Below, piece by piece: positions 33,423 to 41,520 of a stretch of 64,000 nt of DNA. The stretch covers positions 124,001 to 188,000 of the forward strand of contig JANQNQ010000011.1 in assembly GCA_028279515.1 (NCBI GenBank), read 5' to 3'. The notes under the pieces are model-generated. The model saw only the letters and a list, made by a program, of their open reading frames with translations, was not told where the DNA came from and did not search any database. Made by a program: the position numbers and the translations under genes. Origin of the DNA: Flavobacteriaceae bacterium. GTDB lineage: Bacteria > Bacteroidota > Bacteroidia > Flavobacteriales > Flavobacteriaceae. Numbering within the stretch: position 1 is the stretch's first letter; each line of letters opens with the position of its first letter.

Positions 33423-36353
33423 ATGCAAGCACGCTATTTATATCTATCACTTTTTGTACTTCTATTTCAATTTAGTTACTCACAACAAGTTGACCCGTTA
33501 TTGACCAAGGATGCCGAAGCTCAGGCCAAATGGGTCGATAGCATTTATGATGGGATGACGCTAAAACAAAAGATTGGCCAGCTTTTCATGGTCGATGTCT
33601 TCTCAAGCAAAGACAAAAAGCATACAGACCGTGTGAAGAAGCTGATCGAAGAAAACCACATCGGTGGTGTGATCTTTTCAAAAGGAGGACCACAGCGTCA
33701 AGCAAAACTCAACAACGAATATCAGGAACTTTCTAAAGTACCGTTACTCATAGGAATGGACGCTGAATGGGGCTTGTCAATGCGACTCGACTCTACGTAC
33801 GCCTTCCCTTGGAACATGACCCTAGGAGCGATCAAAGACGATACGATCGTAGAAAAGGTAGGAAAACGCATCGGAGAGCATTGCAAACGACTTGGAGTCC
33901 ATATCAACTTTGCACCTGATATCGACATCAATACCAATCCCAAGAACCCGATCATTGGCAATCGCGCATTTGGTGAAGACCGAGAGAATGTTACTGCCAA
34001 AGGGATTGCCTTTACCAAAGGAATGCAAGGGGCAGGAGTGTTGGCCTGCGGAAAGCACTTTCCAGGACACGGAGATACCGCACAGGATTCGCACAAAACC
34101 TTACCGACCATCGCCTTCTCGGCAGAGCGTATCGATAGCATTGAACTTCATCCATACCGAAAGTTGATCGATCACGACCTTGCCAGTGTAATGGTAGCGC
34201 ACTTAAATGTACCAGCACTAGAATACAAGGACGGATATCCATCTTCGATTTCGAAAAACATTGTGACCAATATCCTTAAAGAGAAGCTGGGGTTCAACGG
34301 ACTCATATTTACCGATGCCCTAAACATGAAGGGTGCTTCAAACTTCAAGGAACCCGGAGAGATTGATCTGGCGGCCTTTCAGGCTGGAAACGACGTGCTC
34401 CTTATTTCTGAAGATATACCAAAGGCAGCCCTAAAGATTGAGGAAGCCTACAATGCAGGTGATGTGACCGAAGAGCGCTTAGCACATTCCGTGAAAAAGA
34501 TATTGAAAGCCAAGTACAAAGTGGGCCTCAATGCCTATTGCCCAGTAGATACGCATAATCTGTACGAAGATCTTAATACGATCGAAGACGACACCTTATA
34601 TTCGGAAGCGATCGAAAAGGCCATCACATTGGTGAAGAACGAAGGAGGAGTTCTTCCTATAAAAAACCTTGAAAACAAAAGAATTGCTTATGTGAAACTT
34701 GGAGATGATTCAGGTTCGGATTTTCTTACAGCGCTGCAAAAATACACCAAGGTCGATGAGGTCAAAGCTGAATATTTAGGAGAGCTCTTAGACAAGTTGA
34801 AGAAGTACAATTTAGTGATCATCGGATTTCATCGTTCCAACGCAAATCCATGGAAATCGCACAACCTTTCAGATAGAGAGACAGTATGGCTGCATGAGAT
34901 TTCACGTTTGCATACAACGGTGTTGGACATTTTTGTGAAACCGTACGCATTGCTAGATCTACAAAGCAGCACTAACTTAAAAGGAGTAGTGGTAAGTTAC
35001 CAAAACAGCAAATTGGCGCAAGAGAAATCAGCGCAAATGATTTTTGGTGCGATTAAGGCGGAAGGGGTATTGCCAGTTTCGGCTGGGGAAGATTTTCCGG
35101 TAAATATCGGATTGCAAGCAAATGTCTTAAAACGTTTGGGATACGACATCCCAGAACGCGTAGGAATGAGCTCAGAACGCCTGAAAAAGGTGGATTCGGT
35201 GGCTCGTATTGCAGTAGACTCATTGATGGCTCCGGGTTTGCAACTACTCATCGCCCGAAGAGGAAAGGTGATCTATGACAAAACCTATGGAAAACATACC
35301 TATGGAAGCAAATCGAAAGAAGTCGCTTGGAATGATATGTATGATGTGGCCTCTTTGACCAAGATATTGGCTTCGTTGCCAATGACCATGAAGCTGGTAG
35401 ACAAAGGCAAGCTTGGTATGAACAGTAAACTTCGCTATTTGTTACCAGAGATCACAGGCTCCAATAAGGACCAGATTACCATCAAAGAAATGCTCTCTCA
35501 TTACGCACGGTTTAAACCTTGGATACCATTTTATATCAAGACCCTGGACAGCGTTACTCGAAAGCCGCTTCCAGAATACTACCGAAAAAAGTATAGCAAA
35601 AAGTTCGGTGTCAAGGTGGCTAAAAACCTGTATTTGCGCACAGATTATAAAGATTCGCTTTTTACGCAGGTAATCGATAGTGACCTAAGAGATCGTCTGC
35701 AGTATAAGTACAGTGACCTTCCGTATTATATCATTAAAAAGTATATCGAGAACCAATACGTGGAGTCGTTGGACATGTTGGTTCAGAATTATTTTTATAA
35801 ATCGTTGGGAGCTAATTACACGACGTACAACCCATTGAAAAAATTTAAAAAAGATGTGATAGTTCCGTCAGAGATTGACGACTACTTTAGGTACCAAAAG
35901 GTACACGGCTATGTACATGATATGGGAGCGGCCATGCAATCAGGAGTGGGCGGCCATGCCGGACTCTTTAGCAACGCCAATGATGTAGCCAAGATCATGC
36001 AAATGTACCTTCAAAAAGGATATTACGGAGGAAAGCGCTATTTGAAAGAGAAAACAGTAGATGCGTTTAATACGTGCTACTATTGTGAAAGAGATAACCG
36101 CAGAGGGGTAGGCTTTGACAAGCCTCAATTGGGAGATGTGGGCCCAACCTGTGGTTGTGTCTCTATGACCAGTTTTGGACATTCTGGCTTCACCGGGACC
36201 TATACCTGGGCAGATCCAGAAGAAGAATTGGTCTATGTGTTCTTATCCAATCGTACCTATCCGACGATGAAAAACAAGAAGTTGATCACCTCCAACTTAC
36301 GGACCGTGATCCAGGAACTGATCTATGAAGCTATAGACGAACCTAACTTTTAA
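33423..36353 (+). CDS. glycoside hydrolase family 3 / beta-lactamase-like serine hydrolase fusion
   Basis: 976 aa exported fusion. Signal peptide 1-20. Residues about 40-370 are NagZ-type GH3: KHFPGHGDTAQDSHKTLP (211-228, with the mobile-loop His/Asp pair) and nucleophile Asp298 in IFTDALNMKG. A degenerate GH3 C-domain follows (about 390-575). Residues about 585-960 are a class C beta-lactamase/PBP4-like domain: Ser644-x-x-Lys647 (ASLTK), Tyr764-Ser-Asp and His921-Ser-Gly (HSGFTG, in place of KTG). It would remove N-acetylglucosamine from muropeptides, with a peptidase or esterase half, in periplasmic wall turnover. The fusion is common in Bacteroidota. bshA follows after 13 bases. Confidence 0.92.
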   Translation: MQARYLYLSLFVLLFQFSYSQQVDPLLTKDAEAQAKWVDSIYDGMTLKQKIGQLFMVDVFSSKDKKHTDRVKKLIEENHIGGVIFSKGGPQRQAKLNNEYQELSKVPLLIGMDAEWGLSMRLDSTYAFPWNMTLGAIKDDTIVEKVGKRIGEHCKRLGVHINFAPDIDINTNPKNPIIGNRAFGEDRENVTAKGIAFTKGMQGAGVLACGKHFPGHGDTAQDSHKTLPTIAFSAERIDSIELHPYRKLIDHDLASVMVAHLNVPALEYKDGYPSSISKNIVTNILKEKLGFNGLIFTDALNMKGASNFKEPGEIDLAAFQAGNDVLLISEDIPKAALKIEEAYNAGDVTEERLAHSVKKILKAKYKVGLNAYCPVDTHNLYEDLNTIEDDTLYSEAIEKAITLVKNEGGVLPIKNLENKRIAYVKLGDDSGSDFLTALQKYTKVDEVKAEYLGELLDKLKKYNLVIIGFHRSNANPWKSHNLSDRETVWLHEISRLHTTVLDIFVKPYALLDLQSSTNLKGVVVSYQNSKLAQEKSAQMIFGAIKAEGVLPVSAGEDFPVNIGLQANVLKRLGYDIPERVGMSSERLKKVDSVARIAVDSLMAPGLQLLIARRGKVIYDKTYGKHTYGSKSKEVAWNDMYDVASLTKILASLPMTMKLVDKGKLGMNSKLRYLLPEITGSNKDQITIKEMLSHYARFKPWIPFYIKTLDSVTRKPLPEYYRKKYSKKFGVKVAKNLYLRTDYKDSLFTQVIDSDLRDRLQYKYSDLPYYIIKKYIENQYVESLDMLVQNYFYKSLGANYTTYNPLKKFKKDVIVPSEIDDYFRYQKVHGYVHDMGAAMQSGVGGHAGLFSNANDVAKIMQMYLQKGYYGGKRYLKEKTVDAFNTCYYCERDNRRGVGFDKPQLGDVGPTCGCVSMTSFGHSGFTGTYTWADPEEELVYVFLSNRTYPTMKNKKLITSNLRTVIQELIYEAIDEPNF

Positions 36354-36366
36354 AAAGACCAACCAA

Positions 36367-37494
36367 ATGAAAATAGCCATTGTATGTTACCCGACATTTG
36401 GCGGTAGTGGCGTTGTCGCTACAGAACTAGGAATTGCCTTGGCCAATCGCGGACACGAGGTACATTTTATCACCTACAAGCAACCTGTGCGCTTGGCATT
36501 GCTAAGCAGCAACATACACTTTCACGAAGTATTTGTTCCAGAATATCCCTTATTTCACTACCAACCCTATGAGCTTGCACTTTCGAGCAAGTTGGTCGAT
36601 ATGGTGAAGCTGCATAAGATCGAGTTGTTACATGTGCACTATGCGATTCCGCATGCATATGCAGGATATATGGCGAAGAAGATGCTTCAGGCCGAAGGAA
36701 TCATGATTCCGATGGTAACAACTCTGCACGGCACCGATATCACACTCGTCGGAAACCACCCATTTTACAAGCCTGCAGTCACCTTCAGTATCAACAAGTC
36801 AGATGTAGTGACTTCAGTATCCCAGAGTTTAAAGGAAGACACATTAAGACTATTCGATATCAAAAGAGAAATAGATGTGGTCCCCAACTTCATCGATATC
36901 AGCAAGTATGATCATGACTTCACAGATTGCCAACGCTCTTTGATGGCTGATGAAGACGAAAAGATCATTACGCACATCAGTAATTTTAGACCTGTGAAAC
37001 GCATTCAAGATGTGGTCAACGTCTTTTACAAGATACAGCAAGAAATGCCGGCAAAATTGATGATGGTAGGAGAGGGACCCGAAAAGGAAATGGCCGAGAT
37101 GATGTGCCGCGACCTCAATATCGAGGATAGGGTGGTCTTCTTCGGAAACAGCAATGAAATTGATAAGATCCTGTGTTTCTCAGACCTGTTCTTACTGCCT
37201 TCAGAGACCGAGAGTTTTGGTCTGGCTGCACTTGAAGCCATGATATCAGGAGTTCCGGTGATCTCTAGTAATACCGGAGGAATTCCAGAAGTGAATGAAC
37301 ACGGATTTTCGGGATATCTTAGCAATGTAGGTGATGTTTCGGATATGGCCAACAACGCACTGTCCATTCTAAAGGACGAGGCCAAGTTGCTTCAATTCAA
37401 GAAGAATGCAAAAGAGCAAGCCTTTAAGTTTGATATCCATAAAATCGTACCTTTGTACGAAATGCTATACAACAAAGCCTTTGAAATGGCATAG
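36367..37494 (+). CDS. bshA: N-acetyl-alpha-D-glucosaminyl L-malate synthase
   Basis: 375 aa GT4 glycosyltransferase, first step of bacillithiol synthesis (UDP-GlcNAc + L-malate). N-terminal CYPTFGGSGVVATELGIALA is diagnostic, with HVHYAIPHAYAGYMAKKML and TTLHGTDITLVG. The donor domain has ISNFRPVKRIQDVV, MMVGEGPE, FGNSNEID and PSETESFGLAALEAMISGVP (the E-x7-E motif). GT4 fold, cytoplasmic. Its place after the GH3 fusion is probably transcriptional convenience. Confidence 0.94.
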   Translation: MKIAIVCYPTFGGSGVVATELGIALANRGHEVHFITYKQPVRLALLSSNIHFHEVFVPEYPLFHYQPYELALSSKLVDMVKLHKIELLHVHYAIPHAYAGYMAKKMLQAEGIMIPMVTTLHGTDITLVGNHPFYKPAVTFSINKSDVVTSVSQSLKEDTLRLFDIKREIDVVPNFIDISKYDHDFTDCQRSLMADEDEKIITHISNFRPVKRIQDVVNVFYKIQQEMPAKLMMVGEGPEKEMAEMMCRDLNIEDRVVFFGNSNEIDKILCFSDLFLLPSETESFGLAALEAMISGVPVISSNTGGIPEVNEHGFSGYLSNVGDVSDMANNALSILKDEAKLLQFKKNAKEQAFKFDIHKIVPLYEMLYNKAFEMA

Positions 37495-37523
37495 TTTTGG
37501 CATTATCGTAAAAAAGTACGAAC

Positions 37524-38033
37524 ATGAAAGCAATTTTATACACCATCAGTTTGTTAATGTTATCTTGCGGAAGCACCAATGTTGCTCAAGAAACGAGCAG
37601 TGCAAATGATACACGAACAACCGAATCCAAATCGGCCGAGCAGATGCAGCAGAAACAAGAAATGAAACACGAAATACTAGTTCAAGATGCCTATGGAGGC
37701 CCGGTTGAGCCACAGATCATGGTGATCAAAGAGCCCAAAGGACTTCAAAAGATCTACACACAGATAAACATGACCAGAAGACCTGGTTTTCCTGTACCCA
37801 ATATTGACTTTTCGAAAGAAACTGTAGTCGCTATTTGCATGGGTGAGAAAAATACAGGAGGATTTTCAGTAGATGTGGCTGGTATTAGAGAGACCAAAGA
37901 AGGAGTTACGGTTATGGTCAAAGAAATAGGGCCAGCAGCCGGTGACATGGTCACCATGGCCATTAGCCAGCCCTTTTGTATTATTAAGATTCCTGTTGCT
38001 AAAAAAGAGATTACCTTTGAGAAGGTAAAGTGA
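37524..38033 (+). CDS. PrcB-like lipoprotein
   Basis: 169 aa. Lipoprotein signal with Cys15 in LLMLSCGS; polar Ser/Glu/Gln linker; then a PrcB C-terminal domain (about 80-165): FSKETVVAICMGEKNTGGFS, VDVAGIRETKEGVTVMVKEI, and SQPFCIIKIP. PrcB in Treponema is a partner of the PrtP/dentilisin protease; in flavobacteria the role is unknown. It lies 29 bases after bshA and its stop codon abuts the stop of the convergent 38034 gene. Confidence 0.82.
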   Translation: MKAILYTISLLMLSCGSTNVAQETSSANDTRTTESKSAEQMQQKQEMKHEILVQDAYGGPVEPQIMVIKEPKGLQKIYTQINMTRRPGFPVPNIDFSKETVVAICMGEKNTGGFSVDVAGIRETKEGVTVMVKEIGPAAGDMVTMAISQPFCIIKIPVAKKEITFEKVK

Positions 38034-38357
38034 TTAAAGCACGATCTTTTTCACTGTATCGACGATGGTTCTTATGACCGCATTTTTCAAGTGTCCCAGT
38101 TTTATTTTTGAGGTGCCTGTTTGATAGAGTGCTTGCATGACCAACAGATCCTTTTGGCTTTTCACAAGCCAATTAAAATCATCCAATGTTAACATACCGT
38201 CAGCTAACAACTGCGTCCATGTTTTGAGCTTGCCTTTTGACGCTTCTAGAAACGCTTTCATATCCTTTTTACCTTCAGAAGTGAAATCTGAAACACGATC
38301 CCCTATTAGCTCAAATAGGTTATCCTTCATTTGTTTGAAAATATCTTCGAAATCCAT
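38034..38357 (-). CDS. hypothetical 107-aa protein of the patatin trio
   Basis: 107 aa, no signal peptide, mostly helical (DIFKQMKDNLFELIGDRVSD, WTQLLADGMLTLDDFNWLV). Lysine-rich, with a hydrophobic C-terminal helix (AVIRTIVDTVKKIVL) that may bind membrane. Not recognised. It starts 10 bases after the lipoprotein gene and is third in the operon with the membrane patatin, which suggests a role with it. Confidence 0.75.
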   Translation of the reverse strand: MDFEDIFKQMKDNLFELIGDRVSDFTSEGKKDMKAFLEASKGKLKTWTQLLADGMLTLDDFNWLVKSQKDLLVMQALYQTGTSKIKLGHLKNAVIRTIVDTVKKIVL

Positions 38358-38367
38358 GATGTTTGAT

Positions 38368-38835
38368 TTATTGATTCGTTAAAAAGTTGAGTATGCCTTG
38401 TTCGCCTTCTTTGTCCTTTTTGGACTCGTACTTGATCAAGAGGTCAAATGCTTCCTGCACCTGAGGTGATGCCTGCTGTACAAATACACTTGATAGCTGG
38501 CCTTGATCTTTCCAGCGCTTTAAGAGCCCAGCCAAAAGGTTCTTGTCTTCGTCACCAAGAATTTCCCACATCTTATAGGTAAAGTTGTTGTTTTCCTTGT
38601 TTTTTTCGTATTCCTTCATCTTTTCAACCTCTACCAATAGATCGGCCACTTCTTGAGCGTGATCAGAAAAAGGTTCTGTGGCCTTATTCAATAAACTGGT
38701 GGACTCTACTTTTAATGATATGGCCTGTTGATACGAATGTTGGTCAAAGACCGCTGTTTTAATGGCGTTGCAAGACATGAGCAAAAAGCTCAGCGCCAGC
38801 AAGCCAATAGATGTTTTTCTTCTTAATGTTTTCAT
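38368..38835 (-). CDS. hypothetical lipoprotein of the patatin trio
   Basis: 155 aa. Clear lipobox LLMSC (Cys22) after a basic start (MKTLRRKTS). The mature part is helical and charged (EVADLLVEVEKMKEYEKNKE, LAGLLKRWKDQG). No known family recognised. 4 bases after the patatin stop, so translationally linked. Periplasmic or outer-membrane-attached partner for the membrane patatin is a reasonable guess. Confidence 0.75.
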   Translation of the reverse strand: MKTLRRKTSIGLLALSFLLMSCNAIKTAVFDQHSYQQAISLKVESTSLLNKATEPFSDHAQEVADLLVEVEKMKEYEKNKENNNFTYKMWEILGDEDKNLLAGLLKRWKDQGQLSSVFVQQASPQVQEAFDLLIKYESKKDKEGEQGILNFLTNQ

Positions 38836-38839
38836 GTTC

Positions 38840-41188
38840 CTATTGTTTTGATTGTTCTATTTTTAGTAAAAGGTTATCCAATTTTTGCTTGACTTCTTCA
38901 CTTTCTAGTCGAGCTTCCATAGATCGTATGGCCACCTTCGAAAGGTATCTCCCAAGAGGTAGCAATGGTGTGATCATCTTTTGAGTCTGCAAACTATCTT
39001 CGCTCATCAACTTATCGATCATCGTATAATCAACCGGAATTTCTGTGGTATCCAAGGTGATCAACCAGTCATCGCCAAGGTATTTCTTCATTTCGACGGT
39101 GTGGCCTGATCGTATGTTGATCAGGGTAGACAAGGGGGCCTGTAACTGGGTCACCGCCTTAGGAGGTGTGTTTGATTCAACTTCATGATACTTGATCACG
39201 AGGTCGATCATCTCAATTTTATCCAGTAGTGATGGCTCGTTTTCACTTAAATACGTCTCAAGGTGCTCCTTTAGACTTCGGGTTACGGTCCCGCCAATAT
39301 TGTCGTAATATCCAGCATCGGCAAAATGTCCGACTTCAATGACCTTTCCGTCGGTAGTTCTATTTTTTACCTCTCCGGCTGGACTTATATACGGAAAGCG
39401 TGCGTTTAAGGACATAGCTGTCGAGATTCTAATGGATCGATGCGGGTTTTCGACCTGCATATCACCAATGAAATCTCTAAAGCCTGAAAATTCAGGTATT
39501 CCTTCAAACGTAACTGGAGCGATCAAAGCGTATTGCCCCGTTTGTGTATGCGTAGTGTTGATAACGAGCAATGGAGGCGAGGTGTTGTTCTTACCTTTTC
39601 CGTAGAAAGAAAGTACATCCCTGCCTAGCAGACTATTACCATCACTGGATCCGATGACGACCTTATGTGCATTTTCCCATTCTTTTTCTAAGAGACGCCC
39701 ACGATCGTCAAAGGACAGCAGTCCGAAGATGCTTTGCATCAAGTCTCTTCCCAATAATGCCGAAAGCGACGAAGAAAGAAAGTTTTGTTGATAGACCTCA
39801 CTGGCCTTGTATTGAAATCCGTTGTTGGTGTTTTCTTTTTTAAAGCTGAAAGACCCCCCATTCTCGAAAAGCTGTTCGGCTTGCGAATAAAACATCGAGT
39901 TGCCCACGCCTCCGCCAGAGGCTCCCGTTAGCGAGAACAAGTGGTCGCTAAAATAGGTAGGGTCGTGGTCGTAGAGATAGCTGTGTACTAAGAAGGTCCA
40001 CAGCCCTGCACGAGATCCGCCCCCTTCAGCCGAAACGAAAATAACTGGGTACTTGGTCTTGGTACTGTCGATAAGTGGTTTTCGTTCGTCTACCCATTGT
40101 TTCAGATGATCATCAAAAGAGCTACGCTTTACATCAGTCGTGACATAGTCTACTTCATAATGTGTGAAATTTTCTTTGCTAGCTGTATATCTTCCGAAGA
40201 AAAAACAGAAAAGCACAAACATAACAACCAGCGGGACTTTATATTTTCTGCCTAACAATTCTAATAAGAAGGCGATCATGAAAAAGGTAATTAGGCTAAC
40301 CATGATGACCGATAAGGGATTAAACCTACGTGAAACTTCTGGGTTAAAGGCAAAAATGAAGAATAGAACTATGGCCGATATCACTAGAAACAATACGGCT
40401 TTGAACATGACGGCTCGTACACGTTCACTAAAGATTCTATTGCTCAAGAAAACAAACCCAAAGAATAGGAAACCGAGAATACTGTTCGAAATGAAAAGTT
40501 GTAAAATACCCTCTTTGTCCTGATTGTTCAAGGCGCCCAATAAAATAATGGCCAGTACCATCAATACGGCCAGGATGTAAAAGAAATACTTGCTTCTCGG
40601 AATTTTACCTGTTATTCGCTTTAACCAGGCGTAAATTTTATAATCTAAAAATAGTAGCAGGACGATCACTGCAATCAATAAGATGGTACTTGCTTTGATC
40701 ACATTGCTAATGGGATTCTCAATACCAAAGAGCTCGGCCGCATTTAAGATGGCTAAGGCAGAAATGGCCATAAGGAGTCCGCCCAAAACTTTTGGTAAGG
40801 TTTTTTGCATGTGCAAACGGTTGAGGTACTTTTCACTATACCCAGTGACCTCCTGTTCGACAGCTTTTCCAGGTCGCTGTTTCATGAGATTTCTCATCGT
40901 GAGACTTCGGTAGATCTTCTTGTCTAAGTAGTAAGGAGCATACCAGATCAGAAGTCCCAGCAAAGTTAATAGCGAGAAATATACAGGAATCTCAAAGTTG
41001 AACACCGAATCGACTTGGTTAAGAATCAGTAGCAGGTCTATTGTCTGAGGGAAGTTCCACAAGATTAGGTAGACCAAGAGAATAATGACCACAGACACTA
41101 AGTTGGTGTAGAGCTCAGACAAGAGCATCCTAAACCAATTGATAAATTTTCTGATGAAGATAAAGGTTGATAGTAATAAGGCTTTCAT
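38840..41188 (-). CDS. polytopic membrane protein with patatin-like phospholipase domain
   Basis: 782 aa from ATG 41188 (an in-frame TTG four codons earlier is possible). Residues about 1-335 carry about nine hydrophobic segments (around 30-46, 70-87, 132-152, 165-182, 202-220, 233-250, 262-282, 293-312, 319-333). A soluble patatin domain follows: oxyanion loop AEGGGSRAG (388-396), nucleophile Ser424 in TGASGGGVG, and catalytic Asp624 in HFADAGYYDNIGG, with MSLNARFPYISP between. Predicted acyl hydrolase acting at a membrane surface. Most patatins are soluble or carry a barrel, so a nine-helix membrane module in front is unusual. Heads a three-gene unit with a lipoprotein and a small protein. 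Confidence 0.85.
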   Translation of the reverse strand: MKALLLSTFIFIRKFINWFRMLLSELYTNLVSVVIILLVYLILWNFPQTIDLLLILNQVDSVFNFEIPVYFSLLTLLGLLIWYAPYYLDKKIYRSLTMRNLMKQRPGKAVEQEVTGYSEKYLNRLHMQKTLPKVLGGLLMAISALAILNAAELFGIENPISNVIKASTILLIAVIVLLLFLDYKIYAWLKRITGKIPRSKYFFYILAVLMVLAIILLGALNNQDKEGILQLFISNSILGFLFFGFVFLSNRIFSERVRAVMFKAVLFLVISAIVLFFIFAFNPEVSRRFNPLSVIMVSLITFFMIAFLLELLGRKYKVPLVVMFVLFCFFFGRYTASKENFTHYEVDYVTTDVKRSSFDDHLKQWVDERKPLIDSTKTKYPVIFVSAEGGGSRAGLWTFLVHSYLYDHDPTYFSDHLFSLTGASGGGVGNSMFYSQAEQLFENGGSFSFKKENTNNGFQYKASEVYQQNFLSSSLSALLGRDLMQSIFGLLSFDDRGRLLEKEWENAHKVVIGSSDGNSLLGRDVLSFYGKGKNNTSPPLLVINTTHTQTGQYALIAPVTFEGIPEFSGFRDFIGDMQVENPHRSIRISTAMSLNARFPYISPAGEVKNRTTDGKVIEVGHFADAGYYDNIGGTVTRSLKEHLETYLSENEPSLLDKIEMIDLVIKYHEVESNTPPKAVTQLQAPLSTLINIRSGHTVEMKKYLGDDWLITLDTTEIPVDYTMIDKLMSEDSLQTQKMITPLLPLGRYLSKVAIRSMEARLESEEVKQKLDNLLLKIEQSKQ

Positions 41189-41284
41189 AATGGGTTGCAA
41201 TAGATTTCTTACTAAAGCTACAAAATTTACGGTATCCTAGTTTTTTAAAAGTTCACCAAATGTCTACAAAATACCCGATGTTAG

Positions 41285-41325
41285 CTAGGGGAAAAATGCC
41301 CCCTTAAAGGGCTTTTTTTCCCTAG
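41285..41325. terminator. strong hairpin, bidirectional terminator-like or RNA leader
   Basis: Arms CTAGGGGAAAAATGCCC (41285-41301) and GGGCTTTTTTTCCCTAG (41309-41325) pair over 17 positions with one G-T and one mismatch around CCTTAAA. The inner GCCC/GGGC plus T7 is terminator-like on the plus strand. No gene ends nearby, so it may be an attenuator or part of a small RNA. Confidence 0.55.
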
Positions 41326-41348
41326 GAGTCGATAAAACGATAAAAAAG

Positions 41349-41373
41349 CGATTCACAAAATATTTGTGAATCG
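41349..41373. promoter_or_regulatory. perfect palindrome, candidate operator
   Basis: CGATTCACAAA-ATA-TTTGTGAATCG: 11-base arms, 3-base centre, A-rich flanks. Placed between the two divergent promoters, so it suits a dimeric repressor or activator site; on the minus strand a TTTTTT follows, so a terminator is the alternative. Confidence 0.5.
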
Positions 41374-41473
41374 TTAAAAAAATAATAGACTGACAACGAG
41401 CAATTTGGCTATCAACGAATTCTTATTAATATTTTGTTAAACAAAAATGCTTTAGTATCTTGTAGTGGTGTCA

Positions 41474-41481
41474 TATATTTG
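41474..41481 (+). promoter_or_regulatory. candidate promoter of the large operon
   Basis: TATATTTG fits TAnnTTTG, 39 bases before the TTG start. TTTA (41451-41454), one base off the -33 TTTG, is 19 bases upstream. The box lies inside the TAGTATC/GATACTA dyad. Confidence 0.45.
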
Positions 41482-41520
41482 ATACTACCTTAATTGTAAC
41501 AACTAAACCTACTCGCGCTA

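Larger units (their letters stand above)
41189..41520. other. 332-base divergent intergenic region
   Basis: Lies between the patatin unit (minus) and the big plus-strand operon. It contains no ORF but is rich in dyads: a 41-base hairpin (41285-41325), a perfect 25-base palindrome (41349-41373), a spaced 7-base dyad TAGTATC/GATACTA (about 41453-41487) over the proposed promoter, and A/T-rich sequence. Promoters for both directions must be here. Confidence 0.7.
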
